DNA of 7,726 nucleotides from Phyllobacteriaceae bacterium UBA1059 (GCA_002316345.1 DCDI01000092.1:1878-9603), one strand, 5' to 3'. Counted from the first letter of the stretch, positions 1 through 6,033 are shown. Translations and numbers: made by a program. Notes: generated from the sequence alone by a model not told the origin.

Positions 1-362
1 ACCTTGATGAAGTCGCCCACCTGCAGCGGGCGGTCGGCGATCACGGTGACGCTGCCGACCAGGTTTTCCACCGTCTTCTGGGCGCCCAGCGCCAGCGCGA
101 TACCGCCGACGATCGTGATGAAAAGGACGCCGCCAACGATGAGCAGCGTGTTCCAGATCGACTGGAAGAAGGCGGGGTCGGTGTAGAAGAACTGGTAGTT
201 GAACAGACCAGCCCAGGACACATTGGCGGGGTTGAGGAGATTGTAGTTCTGGAACGAGAACCACAGCGTCATCGCCAGCGGCACGATCATCCAGACAAGC
301 AGCAAGAGCACCGAAGGCATCATCATGATGCGGGCGAGCGTCCGGGTCTGTCTCGTAGCCAT
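1..362 (-). CDS. Chimeric partial ORF: polyol/sugar ABC permease N-terminus joined to MscS-type channel segment
   Basis: The gene starts at the ATG on 362-360, preceded by a good ribosome binding site (GGGGAG on the minus strand), and runs off the left edge with 120 full codons visible. Residues 1-92 look like the N-terminus of a MalF/SmoF-type inner-membrane permease: a short basic start (MATRQTRTLARI), a first membrane segment at about 16-35, the WFSFQNYNLL region, a periplasmic stretch with FYTDPAFFQSIWNTL, and a second membrane segment at about 71-92. From residue 93 the sequence is no longer permease-like. It reads GAQKTVENL followed by GSVTVIADRP and VGDF, which matches the end of the pore-lining helix and start of the beta domain in MscS-family mechanosensitive channels. 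A normal SmoF would continue with a leucine-rich segment and reach about 290 residues with an EAA loop; none of that is visible. The gene lies directly after the binding-protein gene, as expected for a polyol ABC operon. I am sure of the permease part and of the change in character; whether the join is biological is open. Confidence 0.8.
   Translation of the reverse strand, partial: MATRQTRTLARIMMMPSVLLLLVWMIVPLAMTLWFSFQNYNLLNPANVSWAGLFNYQFFYTDPAFFQSIWNTLLIVGGVLFITIVGGIALALGAQKTVENLVGSVTVIADRPLQVGDFIK
84..107 (-). other. Junction between permease-like and MscS-like coding sequence
   Basis: Codons 86-93 of the frame encode GGIALALG. GGIALAL fits the end of the second membrane segment of SmoF-type permeases, and GGIALALG also fits the glycine/alanine-rich pore helix of MscS-type channels just before the GAQKT motif. 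Everything 5' of here on the minus strand is permease-like and everything 3' is channel-like, so a crossover of up to about 20 bases of shared sequence could lie here without breaking the frame. This is inferred from family knowledge; no alignment was run. Confidence 0.6.
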
Positions 363-420
363 TGCGTCTCCCCAGTCTGTGCTTCGCAAACGGCACAGTA
401 CATCTATCAGATAGAAGAAA

Positions 421-476
421 ATCGCCCGACACAAGCCGGGCGATGAAGGTTGCCGAAACCAACGGATTTCGGCAAC
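421..476 (-). terminator. Tandem hairpins between binding-protein and permease genes (attenuator/mRNA stabiliser)
   Basis: Two perfect inverted repeats lie in the 133-base gap between the binding-protein stop and the permease start. The first in the direction of transcription pairs 449-458 with 467-476 (10 bp, 8-base loop). The second pairs 421-428 with 437-444 (8 bp, 8-base loop) and is followed on the minus strand by TTTTCTTC, giving the form of an intrinsic terminator. In ABC operons such structures after the binding-protein gene commonly protect its mRNA and reduce readthrough, so that binding protein is made in excess over permease. The structure is seen; the role is inferred. Confidence 0.65.
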
Positions 477-495
477 ACAAGTATTGGGCAGGCGC

Positions 496-1812
496 TTACT
501 TGATGTAACCGCCGCGGGTCATTTCGCGGGTGCTGACCTGCTGAGCCTGTGCAAGCGCGTCATCGACGCTGGACTGACCGGCAAGCGCTGCCGAGAACAG
601 CTGGCCAACGGTGGTGCCGAGGCTCTGGAACTCGGGGATCGAAACCCACTGACCACCGATATACGGCACCGGCTTCACAGAAGGCTTGGTAATGTCGGCA
701 GCCTGGATGGCCTTGAAGGTCGGCTCGGAGAACGGCGTCTTCTTGTATTCCGCATTCTCGTAGAGCGAGGTGCGGGTGCCTGGAGGCACGTTGGCCCAGC
801 CTTCCTTGGAAGCGACGAGTTCGGTGTAGCCCTTGCTGGTTGCCCAGCCGATGAACTTCTGCGCAGCCTCAGCCTTGGTCGAACCGGCCGGAATTGCGAG
901 GTTCCACGACCACAGCCAGTTGCCGTGATTGTTCACGCCTTCCTTTGACGGGAAGATTGCGTAACCGACCTTGTCGGCGACCGTCGAGTTCTTCGGATCG
1001 GCCACGAAGGAAGCGGCAACCGTCGCGTCCATCCACATACCGCACTGGCCCTGCTGGAACAGCGTCAGGTTCTCGTTGAAGCCGTTGGAAGACGCACCGG
1101 ACGGACCGGCATCCTTCATCAGGTCGACGTAGAACTGCAGCGCTGCCTTCCACTCCGGCTGATCGAACTGGGGCTTCCAGTTCTCGTCGAACCAGCGGCC
1201 GCCAAACGAGTTATTGAGCGCGCTGAGGAAGGCCATGTTCTCGCCCCAGCCGGCCTTGCCGCGAAGGCAGATGCCGCTGAGATTGGCGTTGCGGTCGGTA
1301 ATCTTACGCGCAGCGTCGGCGATGAACTCCCAGGTCGGGTTTTCCGGCATGGTGAGACCGGCCTTCTCGAACAGGTCGGTGCGATACATCAGCATCGCGG
1401 ATTCGCCGTAGAACGGCGCAGCATAAAGCTTGCCTTCCATCTGGAGGCCGCTGCGGATCGACGGGAGCAGATCGTCGGCATCGTAGTCGGCGCCGAGATT
1501 GTCGAGCGGCAGGAGCCAGCCCTGCTTGGCCCAGATCGGCACTTCATAGTTGCCGATGGTCATGACGTCGTACTGACCGCCCTTGGTGGCGACATCGGTG
1601 GTCACGCGCTCGCGCAGAACGTTTTCTTCCAGCGTCACCCAGTTGAGCTGGATGTCCGGGTTCTTCGTGGTGAAGTCTTCCGTCAGCGACTGCATGCGGA
1701 TCATGTCGCCGTTGTTCACGGTCGCAATGGTCAGCGTGGTCGATTGTGCCTGCGCAGTGCCGGCGATTGCCAGCAGCGAACATGCGCCGAGCATCAGTGT
1801 TTTCAGCGTCAT
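496..1812 (-). CDS. smoE: Polyol (sorbitol/mannitol-type) ABC transporter periplasmic substrate-binding protein, SmoE-like
   Basis: This 438-residue protein captures a sugar or sugar alcohol in the periplasm and delivers it to an ABC permease. It belongs to the family 1 extracellular solute-binding proteins. Residues 1-22 form a Sec signal peptide (MTLK, hydrophobic core, AQA before Q23). The mature N-terminus TTLTIATVNNGDMIRMQ, the YDVMTIGNYEVPIWAKQGWL segment and the APFYGESAMLMYRTDLF segment resemble the sorbitol/mannitol-binding SmoE subgroup. The C-terminal half carries a typical GGQWVSIPEFQSLGT stretch. Length is normal for the family and the frame is intact. The start is supported by GGGAGG six bases upstream of the ATG. 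It is followed by tandem hairpins and then the permease start, consistent with the first gene of a polyol uptake operon. The exact substrate is inferred from resemblance only; another hexitol or monosaccharide is possible. Confidence 0.8.
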   Translation of the reverse strand: MTLKTLMLGACSLLAIAGTAQAQSTTLTIATVNNGDMIRMQSLTEDFTTKNPDIQLNWVTLEENVLRERVTTDVATKGGQYDVMTIGNYEVPIWAKQGWLLPLDNLGADYDADDLLPSIRSGLQMEGKLYAAPFYGESAMLMYRTDLFEKAGLTMPENPTWEFIADAARKITDRNANLSGICLRGKAGWGENMAFLSALNNSFGGRWFDENWKPQFDQPEWKAALQFYVDLMKDAGPSGASSNGFNENLTLFQQGQCGMWMDATVAASFVADPKNSTVADKVGYAIFPSKEGVNNHGNWLWSWNLAIPAGSTKAEAAQKFIGWATSKGYTELVASKEGWANVPPGTRTSLYENAEYKKTPFSEPTFKAIQAADITKPSVKPVPYIGGQWVSIPEFQSLGTTVGQLFSAALAGQSSVDDALAQAQQVSTREMTRGGYIK

Positions 1813-1848
1813 CCTGTACCTCCCGTTTGGGGCTTTTCAGCAAATGCC

Positions 1849-1863
1849 TTCGCCTTGGGCGAA
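1849..1863. promoter_or_regulatory. Inverted repeat in smoE leader, candidate operator
   Basis: TTCGCC and GGCGAA form a perfect 6-bp inverted repeat around a 3-base centre. It lies 37 bases upstream of the binding-protein start codon and next to the likely -10 region of its promoter, roughly where transcription would start. This is a common place for a repressor site, but no matching regulator is identified, and a repeat this short can arise by chance in GC-rich DNA. Confidence 0.3.
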
Positions 1864-1889
1864 TGTCCGAAGCTTGGCGTCTAAGTCAA
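1862..1889 (-). promoter_or_regulatory. Candidate sigma-70-type promoter for smoE
   Basis: On the minus strand a TTGACT box (1889-1884) is preceded by an AT-rich stretch (GATTTTTA) and followed after 16 bases by GACATT, a weak -10 match. The -35 agrees at five of six positions with the consensus. It is the best promoter-like element in the 139-base gap between lysR and the binding-protein gene. The -10 assignment is uncertain. Confidence 0.35.
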
Positions 1890-1915
1890 TAAAAATCTGT
1901 TGCTGCAATGCAGCG

Positions 1916-1937
1916 AAAGCGCGGGTTTCCGCGCTTT
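1916..1937 (-). terminator. Terminator hairpin after the lysR gene
   Basis: AAAGCGCGG (1916-1924) pairs perfectly with 1929-1937, a 9-bp stem with a 4-base loop, 15 bases beyond the lysR stop codon. The stem end gives a short T-run on either strand. Placed between lysR and the binding-protein gene, it should end lysR transcription, so the transporter operon would need its own promoter. Confidence 0.6.
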
Positions 1938-1951
1938 TCCAGAAGCATCCA

Positions 1952-2851
1952 CTAGGTAGGTCCAGCTTTGAACTGATCCAGTAGCCATTCGCGGAATGCT
2001 TTAATTTTAGCAACATTCCTGCGGCTTTCGGCATGAACCAGCCAATAATTCTGGCCATCGCTGCCCAAATGCTCGAAAGGCTGCACCAAAGCGCCGCTGC
2101 GTAAAGCTTCTCCAAAGAAGGCTGGCGTCAGCATGGCAACAGCATTGCCGGCAAGCGCAGCACTCGCGGCGATGGCCTGTGATTCCAGATCGTTGCGCGG
2201 CCGTGTGGCCAGACTGTCGGCCGGCAGGCCGACGCTCTCCAGCCAGCTCGCCCACCAGGGATCGAAGGCGTCGATGATCGGCAGGCGAAGCAGGTCGGCG
2301 GGTTCGTTCAGCGGCCCTGCGCGCTTGAGAAGGAGCGGGCTCAGCATCGGCGTGAAGGTGATCGGCATGAGCTTGTGGGCTGCCAGACCGGGCCATTTGC
2401 CGAAGCCGCCGCGAATGCCGACATCGACCTGCTCGCGGATGAAATCGCGGTTGCGCGATTCGGTATCGAGGCGCACCGCAATATGCGGATGCTCGAGTTG
2501 AAAGAGCCCAAGCCGCGGCGCCAACCAGTTCGACGCAAAGGTCGCGACACTCGACAACGCCAGCACGGACCGGCTTTCGCCGCGTGCATCCTTATAGGCC
2601 TCGCGTAGACGCTCGAACGCATCGCTGACCGACGGGCTGAAGCGGGCGCCGACCTCCGTCAGTTCCACCTGGCGCGGTCGGCGCAGAAAGAGGGGTGCGC
2701 CGACGCGGTCTTCCAGCACCTTGATCTGGTAACTGACGGCCGCCTGCGTCATGCCGAGCCCTTCCGCCGCCTTCGTGAAGGACAGCAATCGCGCAGCCGC
2801 CTCAAACACGCGAAGCGCCGCGAGCGGAGGCAGGTCCGACGCGTCAGGCAT
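1952..2851 (-). CDS. LysR-family transcriptional regulator, GcvA-like
   Basis: This 299-residue cytoplasmic protein is a LysR-type DNA-binding regulator. The N-terminal winged helix-turn-helix is at about residues 8-67, with the GcvA-type signature LPPLAALRVFEAAARLLSFT, the recognition region MTQAAVSYQIKVLE, and the wing LFLRRPRQVELTEVG. A linker helix follows, then a periplasmic-binding-protein-like effector domain (about 95-295) that includes VDVGIRGGFGKWPG. The C-terminus FREWLLDQF is typical of the GcvA group. The start at 2851 has AAGGAG at good spacing and places the HTH where the family has it. It is divergent from the small gene at 2944; a palindrome with T-N11-A spacing covers its start region, suggesting autoregulation. 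It is separated from the downstream polyol gene by a terminator, so it may or may not control that gene. GcvA-like proteins in this order regulate many different targets; the effector is unknown. Confidence 0.88.
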   Translation of the reverse strand: MPDASDLPPLAALRVFEAAARLLSFTKAAEGLGMTQAAVSYQIKVLEDRVGAPLFLRRPRQVELTEVGARFSPSVSDAFERLREAYKDARGESRSVLALSSVATFASNWLAPRLGLFQLEHPHIAVRLDTESRNRDFIREQVDVGIRGGFGKWPGLAAHKLMPITFTPMLSPLLLKRAGPLNEPADLLRLPIIDAFDPWWASWLESVGLPADSLATRPRNDLESQAIAASAALAGNAVAMLTPAFFGEALRSGALVQPFEHLGSDGQNYWLVHAESRRNVAKIKAFREWLLDQFKAGPT

Positions 2852-2866
2852 AAACGCTCCTTATGC
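2848..2866. promoter_or_regulatory. Palindromic LysR-type box over the lysR ribosome binding site and start codon
   Basis: GCATAA and TTATGC form a perfect 6-bp inverted repeat separated by 7 bases, containing T-N11-A (2851 and 2863), the classic binding-site layout for LysR-family regulators. The left arm overlaps the lysR ATG, and the lysR Shine-Dalgarno lies across the right arm and spacer. It could be the regulator's own operator, or an mRNA hairpin hiding the start codon. The palindrome is visible; both roles are inferred. Confidence 0.45.
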
Positions 2867-2943
2867 ATCCTGATCGAGGTTCGATTGGATCAATAAGCGC
2901 TGAACGATCACCCTTCTGCAAGATGCAGATTGGGAGAAAGATC

Positions 2944-3168
2944 ATGAGAAGCGACAGTGTCGTCCTTGAAAGAGCCAGAATTTCGATGCTGGCGCAGGCA
3001 TATCTCGTTCTGACGGCAATGATGAAGCGTAGCAGAACCGCTTCCAGACCACCCCATCTCCGCCGCGAAGACCTCACGCCTCATATGGCGCGCGATCTCG
3101 GTCTCACTGATGGTATGGAAAAGTCCAGCCTATCGCCGGGCATCATCGAGCAGGCGCCGCGCCTTTGA
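2944..3168 (+). CDS. Small DUF1127-like protein
   Basis: This 74-residue protein starts at the ATG on 2944, chosen because GGGAG lies 7 bases upstream; an in-frame ATG at 2863 lies inside the lysR promoter region and lacks a comparable site. The protein has an N-terminal helix-like part (SVVLERARISMLAQAYLVLTAMMKR), a basic arginine-rich middle, and the segment LTPHMARDLGLTDG. That last segment resembles the C-terminal motif of DUF1127 (YjiS-like) small proteins, whose consensus ends in a Leu-x-Asp-Ile-Gly-Leu-type block. Proteins of this family are small and basic; some alphaproteobacterial members have been linked to RNA turnover and to phosphate or central metabolism. It diverges from a GcvA-type LysR gene, a frequent pairing in this order, so the LysR protein probably controls it. 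Family assignment is moderate and function is not established. Confidence 0.65.
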   Translation: MRSDSVVLERARISMLAQAYLVLTAMMKRSRTASRPPHLRREDLTPHMARDLGLTDGMEKSSLSPGIIEQAPRL

Positions 3169-3177
3169 AGCGCCTGC
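3150..3177. terminator. Weak hairpin between convergent small gene and SDR gene
   Basis: GCAGGCGC-type arms at 3150-3157 and 3170-3177 pair over 8 bp around a 12-base loop that contains the stop codon of the small gene. It lies between two convergent genes only 22 bases apart, where a shared terminator is expected. There is no clear T-run on either side, so termination here is uncertain. Confidence 0.3.
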
Positions 3178-3190
3178 CATTCGCTAGCCG

Positions 3191-3952
3191 TCACTCCGGA
3201 CGGCGGAACGCCTTGAAGCGGTTGTCGCGAACGTGAAACAGCTGACCGGTTTCGGTCCGGTCCTGGCCGGTAATAGCCACGATGCGCGCCGCGACTTCGC
3301 TGGCGGTCGGCAGGGTGGACGGGTCTTCGCCAGGAACGGCCTGAGCGCGCATGGCAGTACGCGTCGCGCCGGGATCAACGGCGTTGACGCGCAGAGCCAT
3401 GTTCTTGGTTTCGTCAGCCCAGCTGCGCGCCAGCGCTTCGACCGCAGCCTTCGACGCCGCGTAAGGACCCCAGAAGGCACGGGGGTTGGCAGCTGCCCCT
3501 GATGACAGCAGCAGCGCGCGGCCAGCTTCCGACTGGCGCAGCAGCGGATCCACCGAGCGGATCAATCGCCAGGTCGCGTTGACGTTGAGCGTCATGACCT
3601 GCTCGAACACTTTCGCTTCGACATGGCCGAGCGGTGCAATGACGCCGAGAACGCCGGCATTGGCGATCAGGATGTCCAGCTTCTTCCAACGCTCGAAGAT
3701 CGCGCCACCAAGACGGTCGATGCCAGCCATGTCGCCAAGATCGAGCGGCACAAGCGTCGCTTCACCTTTGCCGGTCTGAGCGCGTTCTTGCTTAATGTCG
3801 TCGTCCAGCTCTTCGAGGCCGCCGACAGTGCGTGCCACCGCAATCACATGCGCGCCAGCTGCCGCCAATTGCTTGGCGAGATGATAGCCGATGCCGCGCG
3901 AAGCGCCGGTTACCAGCGCGACCTGTCCGGTCAGATCAGGGGCAGTGCTCAT
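3191..3952 (-). CDS. Short-chain dehydrogenase/reductase (SDR)
   Basis: This 253-residue cytosolic oxidoreductase is of the classical SDR family, which transfers hydride between NAD(P)H and an alcohol/carbonyl substrate. The Rossmann cofactor motif TGASRGIG is at residues 15-22, followed by a basic R41 after the second strand, which hints at NADP(H). NAG is at 98-100, the structural Asn at 123, and the catalytic Ser151, Tyr164 and Lys168 (YAASK) are all in place. VDPGATRTAM after the active site is the usual PG motif. Length is typical and the frame is intact. The ribosome binding site is weak. In related genomes an SDR of this kind is often found after purF; here the two are separated by a plus-strand sugE gene. 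The substrate cannot be told from sequence. Confidence 0.88.
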   Translation of the reverse strand: MSTAPDLTGQVALVTGASRGIGYHLAKQLAAAGAHVIAVARTVGGLEELDDDIKQERAQTGKGEATLVPLDLGDMAGIDRLGGAIFERWKKLDILIANAGVLGVIAPLGHVEAKVFEQVMTLNVNATWRLIRSVDPLLRQSEAGRALLLSSGAAANPRAFWGPYAASKAAVEALARSWADETKNMALRVNAVDPGATRTAMRAQAVPGEDPSTLPTASEVAARIVAITGQDRTETGQLFHVRDNRFKAFRRPE

Positions 3953-4039
3953 GGGCCTGTATCCAGCTTCCGATTGTTGAAAACTGAAGCGCTGATAGCG
4001 GGATTTCGGCGCTCACGGAACCCCGCCCGCTCAGCCACC

Positions 4040-4068
4040 TTGTCGCGTGCAGCCAGGTCGCCTAGGTA
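4040..4068 (+). promoter_or_regulatory. Candidate promoter for the sugE transcript
   Basis: TTGTCG (4040-4045) and TAGGTA (4063-4068) are separated by 17 bases. Transcription would start at about 4074, right at the base of the first riboswitch hairpin, which suits the short leaders typical of this riboswitch class. The -10 match is weak, so this is a candidate only. Confidence 0.3.
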
Positions 4069-4073
4069 AGAGC

Positions 4074-4122
4074 GGCCGGGACGACCCTGCTTATCACAGA
4101 CATGGATGGGGACGACCTCATC
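4074..4122 (+). promoter_or_regulatory. Guanidine-II riboswitch (mini-ykkC) upstream of sugE
   Basis: Two hairpins with ACGA tetraloops lie in the leader. Hairpin 1 is 4074-4091, with loop 4081-4084 closed by GGG/CCC, then one mismatch and three further pairs. Hairpin 2 is 4105-4122, with loop 4112-4115 and a continuous 7-bp stem including one G-U pair. The linker is 13 bases. Paired ACGR-loop hairpins shortly before a Shine-Dalgarno are the defining form of the guanidine-II riboswitch, which binds guanidinium and typically turns on sugE-type exporters. Here the ribosome binding site AGGAG (4132-4136) begins 9 bases after hairpin 2. A small alternative hairpin (4126-4129 with 4134-4137) could hide it, suggesting translational control. 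The structure is seen; ligand and mechanism follow from the known class. Confidence 0.85.
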
Positions 4123-4144
4123 GCCTCTCATAGGAGATCGGGCG

Positions 4145-4462
4145 ATGGCCTGGATCATTCTCATCATTGCCGGCCTGTTTGAAGTCGGCTGGGCCGTTGG
4201 CCTCAAATTCACCGAAGGTTTTACCCGCATGGTGCCGACCGGTCTGACGGTCGTTTCCATGATCATCAGCCTTGGCTTGCTGGGCATCGCCTTGCGTACC
4301 CTGCCGCTCGGCACGGCCTACGCAATCTGGACCGGCGTGGGCACTGTCGGCACCGCCATCCTCGGCATGGCACTGTTCGGCGAGCCGGCGCAAGCGATGC
4401 GGCTCGTTTGCATCGGCCTGATCGTTGCGGGCATTGTCGGGCTAAAGCTCGTTACGCATTGA
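4145..4462 (+). CDS. sugE: Guanidinium exporter of the small multidrug resistance family (SugE/Gdx)
   Basis: This 105-residue inner-membrane protein has four membrane helices. Members of the Gdx subtype act as dual-topology dimers that export guanidinium in exchange for protons. The subtype is shown by EVGWAVGLKFTEGF: the proton/substrate glutamate is E13, with W16 and the GLKxTxGF block after it. The second motif GTAYAIWTGVG carries Y59 and W62, and S42 is also present, matching the binding-site residues of characterised Gdx proteins. It ends GIVGLKL as in E. coli SugE. The start at 4145 has AGGAG 8 bases upstream; the in-frame ATG at 4106 lies within the second riboswitch hairpin and is rejected. 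It is transcribed opposite to both neighbours (SDR and purF). The upstream guanidine-II riboswitch supports guanidinium rather than general drugs as substrate. Confidence 0.93.
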   Translation: MAWIILIIAGLFEVGWAVGLKFTEGFTRMVPTGLTVVSMIISLGLLGIALRTLPLGTAYAIWTGVGTVGTAILGMALFGEPAQAMRLVCIGLIVAGIVGLKLVTH

Positions 4463-4471
4463 GCAAAGAAA

Positions 4472-4497
4472 AAGGCCGGTTTGTTCGAACCGGCCTT
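4472..4497 (-). terminator. Strong terminator between purF and sugE (bidirectional placement)
   Basis: AAGGCCGGTT (4472-4481) pairs perfectly with 4488-4497 over 10 bp around a 6-base loop. On the minus strand the stem is followed by TTTTTCTTT, the textbook intrinsic form, so it ends the purF transcript 27 bases past its stop. It also lies 9 bases after the sugE stop and may end that transcript, although the T-run on the plus strand is poor. Confidence 0.85.
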
Positions 4498-4524
4498 CGT
4501 GACTTTGCGTCTTTCGCGAGTGAA

Positions 4525-6033
4525 TTATCCGTTGCTGGCCAACAGCGAAAGCTTGTTGCCCATCGTCTCGCCATCCTTGTCGAGGAGGCGGGTCGGATAG
4601 TCGCCGGTGAAATAGTGATCGGTGAACTGCGGCCGCGCATTGTTGCGCGGCATGCCGCCGACTGCACGATAAAGCCCATCGATCGACAGAAACTCAAGCG
4701 AGTCGGCGCCGATATAGCGGCACATCGCTTCCAGGCTGTCATACTGGTTGGCCAGCAGCTTCTCGCGGTCCGGCGTGTCGATCCCGTAATAATCCGGATA
4801 ATAGATCATCGGGCTGGCAACGCGCAGATGCACTTCGCGCGCGCCGGCATCGCGGATCATCTGCACGATCTTCAGCGAGGTGGTGCCGCGCACGATTGAA
4901 TCATCGACCAGCACGACGCGCTTGCCCTCGATCATAGCGCGATTAGCCGAATGCTTCAGCTTCACGCCGAAAGCGCGGATCTGCTGCGTCGGCTCGATGA
5001 AGGTACGGCCGACATAGTGATTGCGGATGATGCCGTATTCAAACGGAATACCGCTTTCCTGAGCATAGCCGAGCGCTGCCGGCGTGCCGCCATCGGGCAC
5101 CGGCACGACGACATCGGCCTCAACCGGCGCTTCCCGCGCGAGGTTTATGCCCATGTTCTTGCGCGCAACATAAACGCTGCGTCCGCCCACGACCGAATCC
5201 GGCCGGGCAAAATACACATACTCAAACAGGCAGAGACGCTCCGGCTGCCCATTGCCAGCCTTACGCGCATCGATCGAGATCGAGCCGTCCGGCTGGATCT
5301 CGCAGATGATGACTTCGCCATTCTCGACATCCCGGACGAACTTCGCGCCGATGATGTCGAGCGCGCAGGTTTCGGAAGCAAAGATCGGCTTGCCGTCGAG
5401 TTCGCCCATGACCAGCGGACGAATGCCGGTGGGGTCGCGGGCGGCAATCAGTTTTGTGCGGGTGATCGCCACCATCGAATACCCGCCTTCCATCTGGCGG
5501 ATCGCATCGATGAAGCGGTCGGCCGTGGAAGAATAGCGCGAGCGGGCGATGAGATGGAGCACCACTTCAGTGTCCGACGTGGACTGGCAGATCGCACCGC
5601 CGGCGATCAGCTGGCGCCGCAGCGTCAGACCGTTGGTAAAGTTGCCATTATGCGCAATCGCAATGCCGCCGACTTCCAACTCGGCAAACAGCGGCTGCAC
5701 GTTGCGCAGCGCCACTTCGCCGGTGGTGGAATAGCGCACATGGCCCATTGCGATCGTGCCGGGCAGCTTCGCCAGCGTCACGGGATCGGTGTAATGGTCG
5801 CCGACCAGGCCCATGCGGCGCTCGGAATGGAAGCGCAGACCGTCGAAGGACACGATGCCGGCCGCTTCCTGGCCGCGATGCTGCAGGGCGTGCAAACCAA
5901 GTGCTGTCAGCGTGGCCGCGTCGGGGTGACCGAGGATACCGAAGACGCCGCATTCCTCATGCAACTCGTCGCCGAAAACATCATCGACCTCGGAACGGTG
6001 ATCGTCCGAGGAAAGGTCCGCACCATGCATCAT
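4525..6033 (-). CDS. purF: Amidophosphoribosyltransferase (glutamine PRPP amidotransferase)
   Basis: This 502-residue cytosolic enzyme makes 5-phosphoribosylamine from PRPP and glutamine, the first committed step of purine synthesis. The glutaminase domain starts at Cys28 (HEECGVFGI), the nucleophile exposed after removal of a propeptide of about 27 residues. It continues with LHALQHRGQEAAGI, GHVRYSTTG and IAHNGNFTN. The phosphoribosyltransferase domain carries the PRPP motif VVLVDDSIVRGTTS at residues 373-386. The C-terminus has FTGDYPT, but the CxxC that precedes it in Fe-S cluster types appears to be replaced by FTDHY, so I infer no cluster. The frame is complete. Two Met codons begin the gene, with AAGGG upstream of the first. 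It lies 68 bases after cvpA on the same strand, a classic pairing, with a hairpin in the gap, and ends at a strong terminator. Feedback control by purine nucleotides is known for the family. Confidence 0.97.
   Translation of the reverse strand: MMHGADLSSDDHRSEVDDVFGDELHEECGVFGILGHPDAATLTALGLHALQHRGQEAAGIVSFDGLRFHSERRMGLVGDHYTDPVTLAKLPGTIAMGHVRYSTTGEVALRNVQPLFAELEVGGIAIAHNGNFTNGLTLRRQLIAGGAICQSTSDTEVVLHLIARSRYSSTADRFIDAIRQMEGGYSMVAITRTKLIAARDPTGIRPLVMGELDGKPIFASETCALDIIGAKFVRDVENGEVIICEIQPDGSISIDARKAGNGQPERLCLFEYVYFARPDSVVGGRSVYVARKNMGINLAREAPVEADVVVPVPDGGTPAALGYAQESGIPFEYGIIRNHYVGRTFIEPTQQIRAFGVKLKHSANRAMIEGKRVVLVDDSIVRGTTSLKIVQMIRDAGAREVHLRVASPMIYYPDYYGIDTPDREKLLANQYDSLEAMCRYIGADSLEFLSIDGLYRAVGGMPRNNARPQFTDHYFTGDYPTRLLDKDGETMGNKLSLLASNG

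Noticed and set aside
484..948. 154-codon plus-strand open frame antisense to the binding-protein gene
   Set aside because: Shadow of a well-supported gene; no family resemblance in the translation.
1780..1812. LGAC near the binding-protein N-terminus as a lipobox
   Set aside because: The cysteine is at residue 11, too close to the start for a lipoprotein signal peptide; the AQA|Q site at residue 22 gives a normal Sec signal.
2863..2943. 27-residue N-terminal extension of the small DUF1127-like protein
   Set aside because: The upstream ATG overlaps the lysR operator/start region and has no good ribosome binding site; the ATG at 2944 has one.
4408..4899. 163-codon plus-strand frame overlapping the sugE end and the purF 3' end
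   Set aside because: It runs through the terminator stem and antisense to conserved purF sequence; not a credible gene.
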